The position numbers were made by a program, and so were the translations under genes. This document shows, in pieces, positions 31,081 to 40,158 of a stretch of DNA of 64,000 nt. The stretch's first letter is position 1. Each line of letters begins with the position of its first letter. Source of the stretch: Scatomorpha sp040765295 (GTDB lineage: Bacteria > Bacillota > Clostridia > Oscillospirales > Oscillospiraceae); contig JAXGSB010000001.1 of assembly GCA_040765295.1 (NCBI GenBank), positions 496,001 through 560,000 of the forward strand. Direction: 5' to 3'. Under the pieces are notes generated by a model. That model saw only the letters and a program-made list of their open reading frames with translations, was not told the origin of the DNA and made no database searches.

Positions 31081-31908
31081 TTATTTCTTCATGGATGCAG
31101 CGATTTCTTCCAGTCTGTCGTAGCACAAGAAACGATAAAGCTTGCAGAAGTTCTGGAACTCGTCCTCGCCGATTATATAGACATTGGGCATGTGGGATGT
31201 ACGTTGCTTGGCATACTCGATCTTGGCGTAACCGTCCATGGTGGGATGGTTGTTAATGGTGACATCGCAGCGATATTTCTTGGTTTCATTAAGGAAGTGC
31301 TCTAGTGAGTAGAAATACTGCACAATTCCCTCAATGGTGGCCGGAGGATTGGTGCCGCCCCACATACCGGCCATATGCCTCACACCGTTTTCATGTACGG
31401 GGAAAATGTAGCTAAGGCCGCCGGGGGTGTGGCCGGGGGTGAACAGGACCTTGATGGTGGTCTCACCCAAGGTAATCTCGTCGCCGTCTTCAACATAGTG
31501 GTCGATGTCAAAATCTTTCCAAGTATCAGGCCTATCAGGGAAAAAGGGTACATCACGCCAGAACTCATCGTCTATTTTTGAAAGATATGTCTCGGCGTGG
31601 AAGTTCTCAACTATCCACTTGCCGCAGCCGCAGTGGTCAAAGTGTCCGTGAGTTATGACCAGCTTCTTAATGTCGTTGGGGTCCCAACCGATGTCCTTTA
31701 TGGCTTCAACAATTGCGTTATACATCTCGACTTTGGGATAGATGGCATCAATGAGGATCAGACCCTCGGTGGTTTTAAGGACGAAGCAAGAGGTGGAGCA
31801 GTTGGCAACGATGAGCACATCATCGAATATCTGCGCGTGGGTGAACCAAGAGGTGTCAGGCATCCTGTCGATTAGATCTGCAGGATTGCGGTACTGTGGA
31901 AGCTTCAT
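31081..31908 (-). CDS. Metallo-beta-lactamase-fold hydrolase
   Basis: 275 residues. The zinc motif THGHFDHCGCGKW is near residue 113, TPGHTPGGLSYIF near 192, and a later His in NNHPTMDG near 239. This resembles subclass B3-like or glyoxalase II-like secreted hydrolases, but no signal peptide is present here, so a cytoplasmic role is likely. Upstream, and divergent, lies an IclR regulator; downstream was an MFS permease now truncated. The set looks like an uptake-and-hydrolysis unit for a small substrate under IclR control. GGAGAG precedes the ATG. Confidence 0.85.
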   Translation of the reverse strand: MKLPQYRNPADLIDRMPDTSWFTHAQIFDDVLIVANCSTSCFVLKTTEGLILIDAIYPKVEMYNAIVEAIKDIGWDPNDIKKLVITHGHFDHCGCGKWIVENFHAETYLSKIDDEFWRDVPFFPDRPDTWKDFDIDHYVEDGDEITLGETTIKVLFTPGHTPGGLSYIFPVHENGVRHMAGMWGGTNPPATIEGIVQYFYSLEHFLNETKKYRCDVTINNHPTMDGYAKIEYAKQRTSHMPNVYIIGEDEFQNFCKLYRFLCYDRLEEIAASMKK

Positions 31909-32034
31909 AATAACTCTCTCCTTTTTATTTATTTCCCTTTGTAGGGTTTCCTAAAAATATAGTAATTTGGCATCAAAAATTTGTCAATACTTACAAGAAA
32001 TTATCAAAATACTTCCTGTTTGAGTCGAAAAACA

Positions 32035-32049
32035 TTGCGTATAGCGCAA
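32035..32049. promoter_or_regulatory. Candidate IclR operator
   Basis: The inverted repeat TTGCG-TATAG-CGCAA lies in the 265-nt intergenic region between the divergent MBL hydrolase and IclR genes, a usual place for an autoregulatory IclR site. Assignment is by position and symmetry only. Confidence 0.4.
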
Positions 32050-32083
32050 CATTTGTTGTTAAATAAACAATTAATGGCAAAAG

Positions 32084-32112
32084 TTGAATTATCTGCAATG
32101 ATTGTATAAAAT
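32084..32112 (+). promoter_or_regulatory. Promoter of the IclR gene
   Basis: TTGAAT (32084-32089) and TAAAAT (32107-32112) with a 17-nt spacer, about 60 nt before the start codon. Confidence 0.45.
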
Positions 32113-32173
32113 ATTATAGTATTGAAAAACATAACAGGAGGAAAAGGTGGCCGAAAGATAGAGGAGAGATTAT

Positions 32174-32941
32174 ATGACCGCTTATCCAGATTATCCTTAC
32201 AAAATAGCAGCTGTCGAAAGAACCCTCAAACTAATTGAGATATTGGCTATAAACAAAGGCAATCTTACTATTTCTGAGATTGCTAAGAAGTTGGATGTCC
32301 ACATCTCCAGTGCTGACCGCTATCTATTGACCCTGCAGAGCATGGGCTATGTGGATAAAGATATTTTGACTGGACGCTTTAAGCTAAGCGACCACATACT
32401 CAAACTAAACGATAGCCTCATAGTGGATCATCCGCTGAGCGTCCGATATCTGGATACCATGCACACCCTAGCTTATGAATTCAATACTACAACTCATATA
32501 ATGGCCTTTTACGGTAGGAGTACTATAACACTGCATAAAGACTTACAGACCCACAATATGTCTTATAACAACGCATTCTTTGACCCCAAGCGCTATCACT
32601 ACTGCTCCGCGCCCGGGAAGTTGCTACTGTCCACACTGAGCGAAAAGGATTTGACGGAATATTTTGCCCAAGCCAAGTTTATCAGATTCACCCAGAAGAC
32701 CATGACATCCGAGGCCGAAGTTAGAGAGGACTTGGAGCGTATCCGGCAAAGGGGCTATTCCACACATGACGAAGAATGGTTAGTTGGGAATTTGACCATC
32801 GCCTATCCTCTTAGAGTAGGTGGGCGTATCAGGGGTGCGCTCTCACTTATGTGTGATATTGCTTGGAAAGACAGGATGCTCTCGAAAAAAACAGTGGACA
32901 GTATCAAGGCCAGACTGAAGGAACCAATAATATTACCGTAA
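32174..32941 (+). CDS. IclR-family transcriptional regulator
   Basis: 255 residues. The N-terminal winged helix carries AAVERTLKLIEILAINKGNLTISEIAKKLDVHISSADRYLLTLQSMGYVDKD, the family signature. The C-terminal effector domain shows YHYCSAPGKLLLSTLSEKD and the conserved RGYSTHDEEWLVGNLTIAYPLRV. The ribosome site GAGGAGA is 6 nt before the ATG. By position it should control the divergent hydrolase/permease unit and itself. Confidence 0.92.
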   Translation: MTAYPDYPYKIAAVERTLKLIEILAINKGNLTISEIAKKLDVHISSADRYLLTLQSMGYVDKDILTGRFKLSDHILKLNDSLIVDHPLSVRYLDTMHTLAYEFNTTTHIMAFYGRSTITLHKDLQTHNMSYNNAFFDPKRYHYCSAPGKLLLSTLSEKDLTEYFAQAKFIRFTQKTMTSEAEVREDLERIRQRGYSTHDEEWLVGNLTIAYPLRVGGRIRGALSLMCDIAWKDRMLSKKTVDSIKARLKEPIILP

Positions 32942-33022
32942 CGGTTTAAGAGAACTCATTATTTTTGTATGGATTAATATATAGACCCCCTTTCACCTCC
33001 GCCAGTGAGGCGGGATAGGCGA

Positions 33023-33066
33023 GAGCTTCTGGGTATCCACATTAGGGATGCAGCGGAAGCTCTTTT
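33023..33066 (+). terminator. Terminator after the IclR gene
   Basis: GAGCTTC (33023-33029) pairs with GAAGCTC (33056-33062), and an inner GTATCC/GGATGC pairing extends the stem; TTTTA follows. A smaller CCGCC/GGCGG hairpin precedes it. Confidence 0.6.
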
Positions 33067-33140
33067 ATGTTTGTACTATTGTCCAAAAGACAATTTTATT
33101 GACACCATTTAGCATCTATTAAACTGCTTTATTATTATGC

Positions 33141-34323
33141 TGTAATGCGATAATACATATGTGACACAATAAAAAAGAAAAAGAGAGTCCTTTGGTATAA
33201 TAGATTTGCAAGAATCGTTAACCAAGAAAGAAAGGAGCTCTCTCATGAAAAGTATAACAGAAGGCATGCGTCACCGCAAGCGTATTGTAACATACGCAAT
33301 CAGACACAATAACAATGCCCAGGCAGCGAGAAAGTATCACACAACAAGGCAATATGTTAGCTATTGGAGAAAACGTTACGATGGTACTCTTGAATCACTA
33401 AGGAAAAAGTCAAGGAGACCTCGTTCTCATCCAAATCAGCATACAGAGTCGGAAATTGCGCTTATTCGACATATGTATCGTCATCACAACTATCGTGGTC
33501 TTGCTCATGTTTATAGGAAGTGTTGCGACGAAGGCTATACCCGCTCGTATGACTCAATGTGCAGACAGATAAGGAAGAAGCAGCTTGACAAGCCCAAAAA
33601 GAAAGCATGTCGGAAGAAAAAGGTATCCAAGAAAATCAGAGAAGCCGAATATCCGGGTCAATTAGTACAAATGGATATTAAATATATACCTGTTGAATGC
33701 ATCGGTTTTGCAAGTTATCATTCACGGTACTATCAAATAACAGCTATAGATGTATTCTCACGAAAAAGAGTTTTAAGTATAGTTAACGAGAACAGTACTT
33801 ACACAACGAGTAGCTTTTTAGAAACTTTGGAAGATAAGATTGGCTTCAAGATAGAACATCTTCAGACGGATAACGGTAAAGAATTTTGCAATGATCCGGA
33901 ACAAACCGACAAGAAATCCCGATTTGAAAAGATGATGAAAAAACTGGAGATTAAGCACATCCGGACAGCTCCATACAGTCCATGGGAAAATGGTCATGTT
34001 GAAAGAAGTCATAGAGAAGATGAAGAACGATTTTACCGAAAAAGACGATTTGTCAGTGAAGAAGAGATGATAAAAGCAGTCAAACGTCATGAAAGCATTA
34101 GTAACGGAACATATCGTAAGGTTCTTGATTTTAAAAGTTCCGAAGAAGTCATTCAAGAATACTTTGAAAACGCTTCTTAGGATTATATTTCATCTATCGC
34201 CTTCGTCAAGGGACGCCTTGCTTAAATCCTTGACAAAATGCTCGGATGAAATGAGATAAATTTAAAGCGATTTTGTAAACTATTTTTTATGGGCTTGTGT
34301 CACAAATGTTTGACTTCTATACA
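33141..34323 (+). mobile_element. Insertion sequence copy A (1183 bp, IS481/IS1202-like)
   Basis: Bounded by TGTA and TACA. The 27-nt ends are imperfect inverted repeats (19 of 27 positions match, including the innermost TGTGACAC/GTGTCACA and an outer TGTA). It carries one transposase gene. The second copy at 46200-47382 has the same length, and no base difference was noticed where compared. TGT ends and an rve-type transposase fit IS481; the 25-bp target duplication fits the IS1202 group better. Family assignment needs a comparison with curated insertion sequences. Confidence 0.9.
33245..34180 (+). CDS. DDE transposase of insertion sequence copy A
   Basis: 311 residues from the ATG at 33245, which has AAAGGAG upstream; an in-frame TTG at 33206 is possible. 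The N-terminal helix-turn-helix region reads IVTYAIRHNNNAQAARKYHTTRQYVSYWRKRY. The integrase core has D in QMDIKYIP, D in LQTDNGKEF and E in PWENGHVERSHREDE. The predicted protein is identical to that of copy B, so both were recently mobile and are probably functional. Confidence 0.92.
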   Translation: MKSITEGMRHRKRIVTYAIRHNNNAQAARKYHTTRQYVSYWRKRYDGTLESLRKKSRRPRSHPNQHTESEIALIRHMYRHHNYRGLAHVYRKCCDEGYTRSYDSMCRQIRKKQLDKPKKKACRKKKVSKKIREAEYPGQLVQMDIKYIPVECIGFASYHSRYYQITAIDVFSRKRVLSIVNENSTYTTSSFLETLEDKIGFKIEHLQTDNGKEFCNDPEQTDKKSRFEKMMKKLEIKHIRTAPYSPWENGHVERSHREDEERFYRKRRFVSEEEMIKAVKRHESISNGTYRKVLDFKSSEEVIQEYFENAS

Positions 34324-34348
34324 CTATTAAACTGCTTTATTATTATGC

Positions 34349-34564
34349 TCACTTGAAAGCGTCTTTTCTTTATGATAAATTATAAACGAAGATTATCGGA
34401 GTAAAAGCAAATAAAATCCGAGTGTGATTTTTATGTGTAAAAATCTTAAATATAACAATATAAAAATCTGCTGCGGATATCTATACTCTTTTTCGTTCCG
34501 TAATCGTATTTTATTGTCTGCCTAATTGGTGCAGGCGGTTTTATTTTAAAAGAGAGGTGATTTT
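34349..34564 (+). other. Intergenic leader before the aconitase X genes
   Basis: AT-rich, no ORF. A small hairpin GCCT(AATTGGTGC)AGGC near 34520 is followed by GGTTTTATTTT just before the ribosome site GAGAGGTG; it could be a terminator or attenuator. I could not match it to a known riboswitch. Confidence 0.35.
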
Positions 34565-35842
34565 ATGATTCTAAACGATGAGCTTACGGCGATTAGAAAT
34601 GGAGCTCAGGGCGAAACAATGAGAAAAATTCTCAAAACGCTAGTAAATTTCGGAGAGGCTTTCGGAGCCGAGAGAATGGTTCCCATTACAAGCGAGTATG
34701 GGCACAGTGTTATCGGCGCCGCAAGCTTCTCTTGGAGTCCCGTATTTGACATCATTGATGAGATGATCGAAAGCGGAGCATTGGCAAAGCAAAAGTTTTC
34801 CGCCGATCCGGTAAGCTACGACCCTAAGGTACCCGCAAGTCTTCTGCAAAAGCTGGCCTTCAAGATTATTTTTTCGGCGCAGAATAGACTGGAAAATCAG
34901 TACAAGAAATTCGGCATCATGGATGAAAAGGCCTATTCCTGCACCTGCTATATGCCGGAGCTTGGGAACATACCCAAGAAAGGAGACATCCTCGGCTGGG
35001 CAGAGTCTTCCGCGGTTTCCTATGCAAACTCCGTTCTCGGTGCAAGATGCAACAGAAACTCCGGAGTTTTGGAGCTCATGAGCTTCGCCCTGGGATATGT
35101 GCCGGAGTTCGGGCTCCTTTTAGATGAAGGCAGAAGGGCTGACTGGATAATAGAAGTGAGATGCGAGAAAAAGCCCGAAGCTCAGATATTGGGCTCTGCC
35201 ATCGGCATGAAGGTCATTGAAGATGTTCCCTATATAAAGGGACTGAATAAGTGGCTGGGTACAGAACTCACACCCGATGCCTGCGACTATCTGAAAGATA
35301 TGGGCGCCGCTGCCGCCTCAAACGGCTCTGTCGGCCTCTACCACGTCGAAAAGCTTACGCCCGAGGCCGCAGAGCTGGGCGAAAGTCTGATTAACGAGGG
35401 CGCGCAAACCTATGTAATAGACGATGCCGAGCTGGAGAAGGTGAGAAATTCCTATCCGTGTCTCTGGGAAGACAAAAACGCCGAACCCGAGCTCTGCTTC
35501 ATGGGATGCCCCCATTTCTCCAAGCAGCAGCTCATTGACTGGTGCGACAGGCTGAGCGAAGCTCTTCAAAAAAATGGACAAACGGAGCTTCAGGTACCCA
35601 CGGTTTTTACAGCTGCTCCCGATGTTATAGAGGCTTTCATATCGGAGCAACCCGAAAGATACAAAAAATATAATGACATGGGGCTTGTTCTCAGCCCGAT
35701 CTGTGCTCTGACCTATACTTCCAACCCCCTAATAGGCAAGGTAAAAATCATAACCGGCTCAAACAAGCTGAGGTACTACAGTCATGCCCGCTTCCATTCC
35801 GAGGCAGAGCTTCTTGAGGTACTAACCGGAGGTGCAAAATGA
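34565..35842 (+). CDS. Aconitase X large (catalytic) subunit
   Basis: 425 residues of the aconitase X family (formerly DUF521). Typical features: the opening LNDELTAIRNGAQGETMRKILKTLVNFGEAFGAERMV, the SYANSVLGARCNRNSG block near residue 157 and the FMGCPHFSKQQL motif near 313, with cysteines for an iron-sulfur cluster. In this two-gene form the swivel domain is encoded by the following gene, with which it overlaps by 4 nt. Known family members dehydrate cis-3-hydroxyproline (bacteria) or phosphomevalonate (archaea); which reaction applies here is open. Confidence 0.88.
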   Translation: MILNDELTAIRNGAQGETMRKILKTLVNFGEAFGAERMVPITSEYGHSVIGAASFSWSPVFDIIDEMIESGALAKQKFSADPVSYDPKVPASLLQKLAFKIIFSAQNRLENQYKKFGIMDEKAYSCTCYMPELGNIPKKGDILGWAESSAVSYANSVLGARCNRNSGVLELMSFALGYVPEFGLLLDEGRRADWIIEVRCEKKPEAQILGSAIGMKVIEDVPYIKGLNKWLGTELTPDACDYLKDMGAAAASNGSVGLYHVEKLTPEAAELGESLINEGAQTYVIDDAELEKVRNSYPCLWEDKNAEPELCFMGCPHFSKQQLIDWCDRLSEALQKNGQTELQVPTVFTAAPDVIEAFISEQPERYKKYNDMGLVLSPICALTYTSNPLIGKVKIITGSNKLRYYSHARFHSEAELLEVLTGGAK

Positions 35843-36279
35843 AGGTATTTAAAGGAAGACCGGTAGTTTCGGGCACTTGTGAAGGCCCGGCTTTAGTCAG
35901 CCGTAAAGGCTTCAACACCTTGGCGAATCTAAAAACAGTGGGAACGGTATTAAACAAAAAGGGCATATGCAAGGATCAGAACAACGAGGATATTTACGGC
36001 AAGACCATACAGGGTAAGGCTCTTTGTCTGCCCGAGACGATAGGTTCAACCACTGGAGGAATGGTGCTTTTCTGCGTGGCCACCATGGGTTATGCCCCCT
36101 GTTGCATGCTCTTTTCAAAGCAAGCGGACACGCTGGCAGTCTCCGGCGGAGTTCTGGCAAGATATTGGTCGGACAAGCCTTTTATAATGGTCGACAATCT
36201 GGGTGATGAGTTTCTAAACTATGTTCAGGATGACATGAACATCAAGGTTTACGAAGACGGCACCGTAGAAGTCTACTGA
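35839..36279 (+). CDS. Aconitase X small (swivel) subunit
   Basis: 146 residues, DUF126 family. Pattern: VFKGRPVVSGTCEGPALVSRKGFN, then GKALCLPETIGSTTGGMVLFCVATMGYAPCCMLF with the Gly/Ser/Thr-rich substrate-binding loop. The ATGA overlap with the large-subunit gene implies translational coupling and a heterodimer. A terminator follows at about 36324. Confidence 0.88.
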   Translation: MKVFKGRPVVSGTCEGPALVSRKGFNTLANLKTVGTVLNKKGICKDQNNEDIYGKTIQGKALCLPETIGSTTGGMVLFCVATMGYAPCCMLFSKQADTLAVSGGVLARYWSDKPFIMVDNLGDEFLNYVQDDMNIKVYEDGTVEVY

Positions 36280-36323
36280 TTCCAAAGAAAAATATAAAAG
36301 CAAAATATCGTAAAAACAAAGAG

Positions 36324-36360
36324 AAAAAAGCCTGGAAACCCCGTGTTTTCGGGCTTTTTC
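36324..36360 (+). terminator. Terminator after the aconitase X pair
   Basis: AAAAAAGCC and GGGCTTTTT form the outer stem with further GAAA/TTTC pairing inside; the right arm ends in T5. Confidence 0.7.
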
Positions 36361-36405
36361 TGTATGTAATTAAAGATAATAATATAAGCTTCACAGCTTT
36401 AATAT

Positions 36406-36418
36406 CCCCCCCAGGGGG
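36406..36418. promoter_or_regulatory. C-tract/G-tract palindrome upstream of metal importer 1
   Basis: TCCCCCCCAGGGGGTTG: seven C, one A, five G, in an AT-rich region 102 nt before the permease gene. A closely similar element, AATGACCCCCCGGGGGGCTTG, lies before importer 2 at 42208. Operators of CsoR/RcnR-type metal sensors are C/G-tract palindromes of this kind, so a shared metal-responsive repressor site is plausible. Confidence 0.5.
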
Positions 36419-36519
36419 TTGCGGAAAACGTCTCTTTTGTTAATATGTCTTTGAAAAGGTAAAACTATAAATTTACTGAAATTACTTTTCCAAAGAGAAA
36501 TACTTTTTCGGGAGAGCGG

Positions 36520-37578
36520 ATGAAAAAGAGCAAAACACCGGTACGATACAGCAGAAAAAGGGCGATAGTCTTCATACTTTTCCTATTTGTTCTGGCAATG
36601 GCCTTTATATGCCTCTTTGTGGGTTCCTCAAATATGTCCGTAAAAGACTGCGTGGCGTCCCTGCTCAAGAAAGGCAGCGAGAACAATATTCGCATAGTCT
36701 GGAACATAAGAATCCCTCGTGTTATTGCAGCCGTAATTGCCGGTGCAGGTCTTTCGGTTTCGGGCCTTATAATGCAGACAAACCTCAACAACCCCATGGC
36801 CTCTCCCTCAACTCTGGGAGTCTCAAACGCCGCAGTTTTCGGAGCCAATCTCTCGATAATCGGCTTTGCGGGAGGCTTTCTCACAACCGGCAACAATCCT
36901 CTCAACTTTTCCGCGGGCGCAAATCCCTATGCCACCTCGCTGATGGCGTTTATATTTGCGGCACTTTCAATACTTTTAATACTGGGACTTTGCAAAATCA
37001 GGGCATTTTCGCCCAATGTTGTGGTTTTGGCGGGTATTGCCATAGGCGCTGTTTGGACTGCAGGCACAACCATACTGCAGTTTTATGCGACAGATGTCGG
37101 CATCTCGGCGGCAGTGATCTGGAACTTTGGAGATCTCGGCAGAGCCACATATAAAACCGACTTCATCATGTTTGCGGTTATTGCTTTTAGCATTACGATA
37201 TTTTCACTGCTCTCGTGGTACTACAATGTTCTCCTCAGCGGAGACGGCAGCGCCAAGAGCATGGGAGTCCCGGTTGACCTGCTCCGCTTTGTCTCCATGC
37301 TTCTAGCCTCGCTTATGACGGCAGTGTGCGTGTCGTTTCTAGGCATCATAGGATTTGTAGGCATAATCTGTCCTCATGTTACAAAAAAACTCATAGGAGA
37401 AGATCACTGGTTCTCAATCCCCGTTTCAGCTCTAAGCGGAAGTCTGCTTTTGCTTTTGGCAGATACACTTTCGCGGAGCATGGGCGGCGGCTCGGCTTTG
37501 CCGGTGGGCGCCATAACATCATTTTTGGGGGCTCCCTTCTTCATTGCCATAATCTTTTCGAAAAAGGAGTATGAGTGA
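36520..37578 (+). CDS. Metal-chelate ABC importer 1, FecCD-type permease
   Basis: 352 residues, about ten membrane helices of the BtuC/FecCD family. The family signatures are clear: IWNIRIPRVIAAVIAGAGLSVSGLIMQTNLNNPMASPSTLGVSNAA near residue 65 and FVGIICPHVTKKLIGEDH near 285. Nickel, cobalamin, siderophore or other metal-chelate transporters share this fold, so the substrate is not defined. The ATPase start overlaps the stop, and the gene order is permease-ATPase-binding protein-methyltransferase. Confidence 0.92.
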   Translation: MKKSKTPVRYSRKRAIVFILFLFVLAMAFICLFVGSSNMSVKDCVASLLKKGSENNIRIVWNIRIPRVIAAVIAGAGLSVSGLIMQTNLNNPMASPSTLGVSNAAVFGANLSIIGFAGGFLTTGNNPLNFSAGANPYATSLMAFIFAALSILLILGLCKIRAFSPNVVVLAGIAIGAVWTAGTTILQFYATDVGISAAVIWNFGDLGRATYKTDFIMFAVIAFSITIFSLLSWYYNVLLSGDGSAKSMGVPVDLLRFVSMLLASLMTAVCVSFLGIIGFVGIICPHVTKKLIGEDHWFSIPVSALSGSLLLLLADTLSRSMGGGSALPVGAITSFLGAPFFIAIIFSKKEYE

Positions 37579-38342
37579 TGCTGAAGATTGAGAATTTGTG
37601 CTTCAGATACCGCCGAAAATCCGAGCTTGTTTTGAACGGGATTAGTCTCGAGATAGCCGAAGGGGAAGTGGCCCTGCTCTTGGGCAAGAACGGCTCGGGT
37701 AAGACAACCCTGTTTAACAACATTCTCGGTATCTTAAAGCCCGAGAGCGGCTCTATGTTCTTTGACGAAGAAGAGCTCACCCAAATGAGCCGACGTGAGC
37801 GTGCCAAAAGAATAGCCTATGTGCCGCAGGACATACGCTTCGGCTCACTCTCGGTTTACGACTCCATACTCATGGGCAGAATTTCGCACTTCGGCCTCAG
37901 GGCCGGACAGAGAGACTATGAGCTTGTCGACGAAATTATAGAAGAGCTGGATTTGGAATCTTTGGCATTCAGAAACGCAAACGAACTCTCCGGCGGCGAA
38001 AGGCAGAAGATTGCCATAGCTCGGGCTTTGGTGCAGGAACCTCGTATGCTTGTGTTTGATGAGCCGACCGGGAATTTGGATATAGCGAATGAGGAGTTCA
38101 TAATAACAGAGGCAAGAAAGATAGCAAAAGAGAAAAATGTCGCCATCCTGAGCTCCATCCACGATCTGAATCAGGCTTTGCGTTTCGGAGACAAGTTTTT
38201 CTTCCTTGACGACGGCAAAATTAAGTACAGCGGTACAGAAGAAATTATAGAACCTGAGCTCATAAAAGATATTTTCGATATTGAGCTTCAAATAATAGAG
38301 TATGAAAACAAAAAAATAATTCTTGGAGGTATGAAAAAATGA
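37578..38342 (+). CDS. Metal-chelate ABC importer 1, ATP-binding protein
   Basis: About 254 residues of the FecE/BtuD type. Walker A LGKNGSGKTT, Q-loop YVPQDI, signature LSGGERQK and Walker B MLVFDEPTGNLD. The ATG at 37578 shares its first base with the permease stop and has AAAGGAG 8 nt upstream; a GTG one codon earlier is the alternative. Its end overlaps the binding-protein gene by 4 nt. Confidence 0.92.
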   Translation: MLKIENLCFRYRRKSELVLNGISLEIAEGEVALLLGKNGSGKTTLFNNILGILKPESGSMFFDEEELTQMSRRERAKRIAYVPQDIRFGSLSVYDSILMGRISHFGLRAGQRDYELVDEIIEELDLESLAFRNANELSGGERQKIAIARALVQEPRMLVFDEPTGNLDIANEEFIITEARKIAKEKNVAILSSIHDLNQALRFGDKFFFLDDGKIKYSGTEEIIEPELIKDIFDIELQIIEYENKKIILGGMKK

Positions 38343-39529
38343 AAACTAAGAAGCTGATAGCGCTGTTTTTGGCGGCATTCATGATGCTTGCCCTTTGCGC
38401 TTGCGGCGCTCCTGCAAACACTGCAGCAGAGAATCCCACGCCGGAGCCTCCTGCGGAAGCGCAAGAGATTACAATTACAGACATGATAGGCAGAGAGCTT
38501 GCGGTTAAGCCGGGCAGCTACAAGAGGGTAGTCTGCATCGGTGCCGGCGCTCTCAGAATGTACAGCTACATAGCCGACGTTTCTCTTCTTTGCGGAGTTG
38601 AGGACATCGACAACCTCAGCTTGGAAGATCGTCCCAAAATGTTCGACTCTGTGGCAAGACCCTATGTTCTTGCCTTTGGTGAGCAGTTCAAAACACTTCC
38701 ATCCTGCGGCGTAGGCGGCCCCATGGCTCAAACAGCCGAGGCCGAGAAAATACTTTCCTGCAGTCCCGACATCGTTTTCTCGGAGTATGAGGATGTCGAT
38801 AAAGAAAACGCCCTACAAGAGCAGTTGGGAGTCCCCGTTGTGACCTTAAAAACCGGTCCTGGAGGAGTTTTCGACGAGAGCTTTGCCGGCAGCATGAGGC
38901 TCATAGCTCAAATTTTCCAAAACGAAGAGAGGGCCGAGGAATTAATTGCTTTTGTTGAAAAGGAGAAGGAGGAAATCCGGAGCAGAACCGAGAAGGTCAA
39001 AGATGAAGATAGGCCCGCAGTTTATATCTGCGGACTCGGAAACTGGGGCACAACAAATCACCTGATGACAGCCCAGAACTATATCGTTTTCAATATTGCA
39101 AACATCAAGAATGTGGTGGAAGGACTCGAAAAGGACGGTATTCAACCCATCGAGATGGAAAAATTTGTCGATCTCGGCAATGATATGGACATTATGATTA
39201 TCGATGCGGCAGCAGTCAAGAACATCAAGCCGCTTATGAACGAAGACCCGAAATTGCTCGACAGCAGCAAGGCCTGGAAAGAGGGCGAGGTCTATCTGCA
39301 AATGGCCTTCAACGCCTACTACACCAACTATGAAACTGCGCTGATGAACACTTGGTTTATAGCAAAGACTGTCTATCCCGAACTTTTTGAAGACATAGAC
39401 ATGGCCAAGAAGACAGACGAGATTTGCAAAATCTTTCTGGGCAAAGAACTCTCGGACGAAATATTTGCCTGTCCCTCCAGCTTTGGCGGATATCAAAAAA
39501 TAGACACAGCCAAGTTTTTCTCGGAGTAA
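38339..39529 (+). CDS. Metal-chelate ABC importer 1, substrate-binding lipoprotein
   Basis: 396 residues, class III periplasmic-binding-type fold (FecB/BtuF). The signal peptide ends in the lipobox LCAC at about residue 20, followed by a Pro/Glu-rich linker. The mature part starts ITITDMIGRELAVKPGSYKRVVCIGAGALRMYSYI, the usual opening for this family. Its counterpart in importer 2 has the same opening (VFTDMAGREITL) and the same C-terminal FGGxQ ending, so both probably bind related ligands. The ATG overlaps the ATPase stop. Confidence 0.9.
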   Translation: MKTKKLIALFLAAFMMLALCACGAPANTAAENPTPEPPAEAQEITITDMIGRELAVKPGSYKRVVCIGAGALRMYSYIADVSLLCGVEDIDNLSLEDRPKMFDSVARPYVLAFGEQFKTLPSCGVGGPMAQTAEAEKILSCSPDIVFSEYEDVDKENALQEQLGVPVVTLKTGPGGVFDESFAGSMRLIAQIFQNEERAEELIAFVEKEKEEIRSRTEKVKDEDRPAVYICGLGNWGTTNHLMTAQNYIVFNIANIKNVVEGLEKDGIQPIEMEKFVDLGNDMDIMIIDAAAVKNIKPLMNEDPKLLDSSKAWKEGEVYLQMAFNAYYTNYETALMNTWFIAKTVYPELFEDIDMAKKTDEICKIFLGKELSDEIFACPSSFGGYQKIDTAKFFSE

Positions 39530-39542
39530 AGGCGGAGTTATC

Positions 39543-40136
39543 TTGTTAGACTCTAATAAGGTTGCGGAGTTTTTCAATAAATGCGCCCCCTATTGGGACG
39601 ACAACACCATTCGCGACGAAGAGAAAATTAAATTAATACTCGATAATGCAAATGTCAAAAAAGGCGCCAAGATCCTGGATGTCGCCTGCGGCACAGGCGT
39701 CTTAATTCCCGATTACCTGAAGAGGGAAGTGGCCTCGGTAAAAGGCATTGATATATCACCCGCCATGATAGAAAGAGCGAGAGAAAAATTCGGCAGTGAG
39801 GAAAATGTGAGCTTTGTCTGCGGCGATGTCATGAATACAGATGTTGGCAAAGACTATGATGCAATAGTTGTATACAACGCTTTTCCGCACTTTGCCGACC
39901 CCGAGGGACTCATATCACGCCTTTCCGACTTGCTTGCGCCCGGCGGTACGCTCACCGTGGCGCACGGTATGGGCAGAGAACATATCGACAATCACCACAA
40001 GCAAGGCGCAAGCGATGTTTCATTGGGGCTTATTTCGGCGGAGGAAATGGCGGGACTTTTCAGTAAAAAGCTGAAAGTTACAACAATGATTTCAACAGAC
40101 GAAATTTATCAGATTGTGGGACTTAAAGAATTGTAA
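39543..40136 (+). CDS. Class I SAM-dependent methyltransferase linked to importer 1
   Basis: 197 residues. SAM-binding motif I is ILDVACGTGVLIPDYL near residue 42, with an acidic motif II GIDISPAMIERAREKF and a later DAIVVYNAFPHFADPEGLISRLSDLLAPGGTL. The start is TTG behind GCGGAG, 13 nt after the binding-protein gene, so it belongs to the same operon. Methyltransferases of this type sit next to FecBCD importers in anaerobes; the methyl acceptor is unknown. A bidirectional terminator follows. Confidence 0.85.
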   Translation: MLDSNKVAEFFNKCAPYWDDNTIRDEEKIKLILDNANVKKGAKILDVACGTGVLIPDYLKREVASVKGIDISPAMIERAREKFGSEENVSFVCGDVMNTDVGKDYDAIVVYNAFPHFADPEGLISRLSDLLAPGGTLTVAHGMGREHIDNHHKQGASDVSLGLISAEEMAGLFSKKLKVTTMISTDEIYQIVGLKEL

Positions 40137-40158
40137 ATAGTAAAAAATAGACAAAAAC

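Larger units (their letters stand above)
33116..34348. repeat. 25-bp target duplication around insertion sequence copy A
   Basis: The 25 nt at 33116-33140 are repeated exactly at 34324-34348, directly abutting the 1183-bp element on both sides. This is a target duplication of unusual length. Confidence 0.9.

Noticed and set aside
34349..34564. Riboswitch before the aconitase X genes
   Set aside because: Only a weak hairpin is visible; no known riboswitch core could be recognised.
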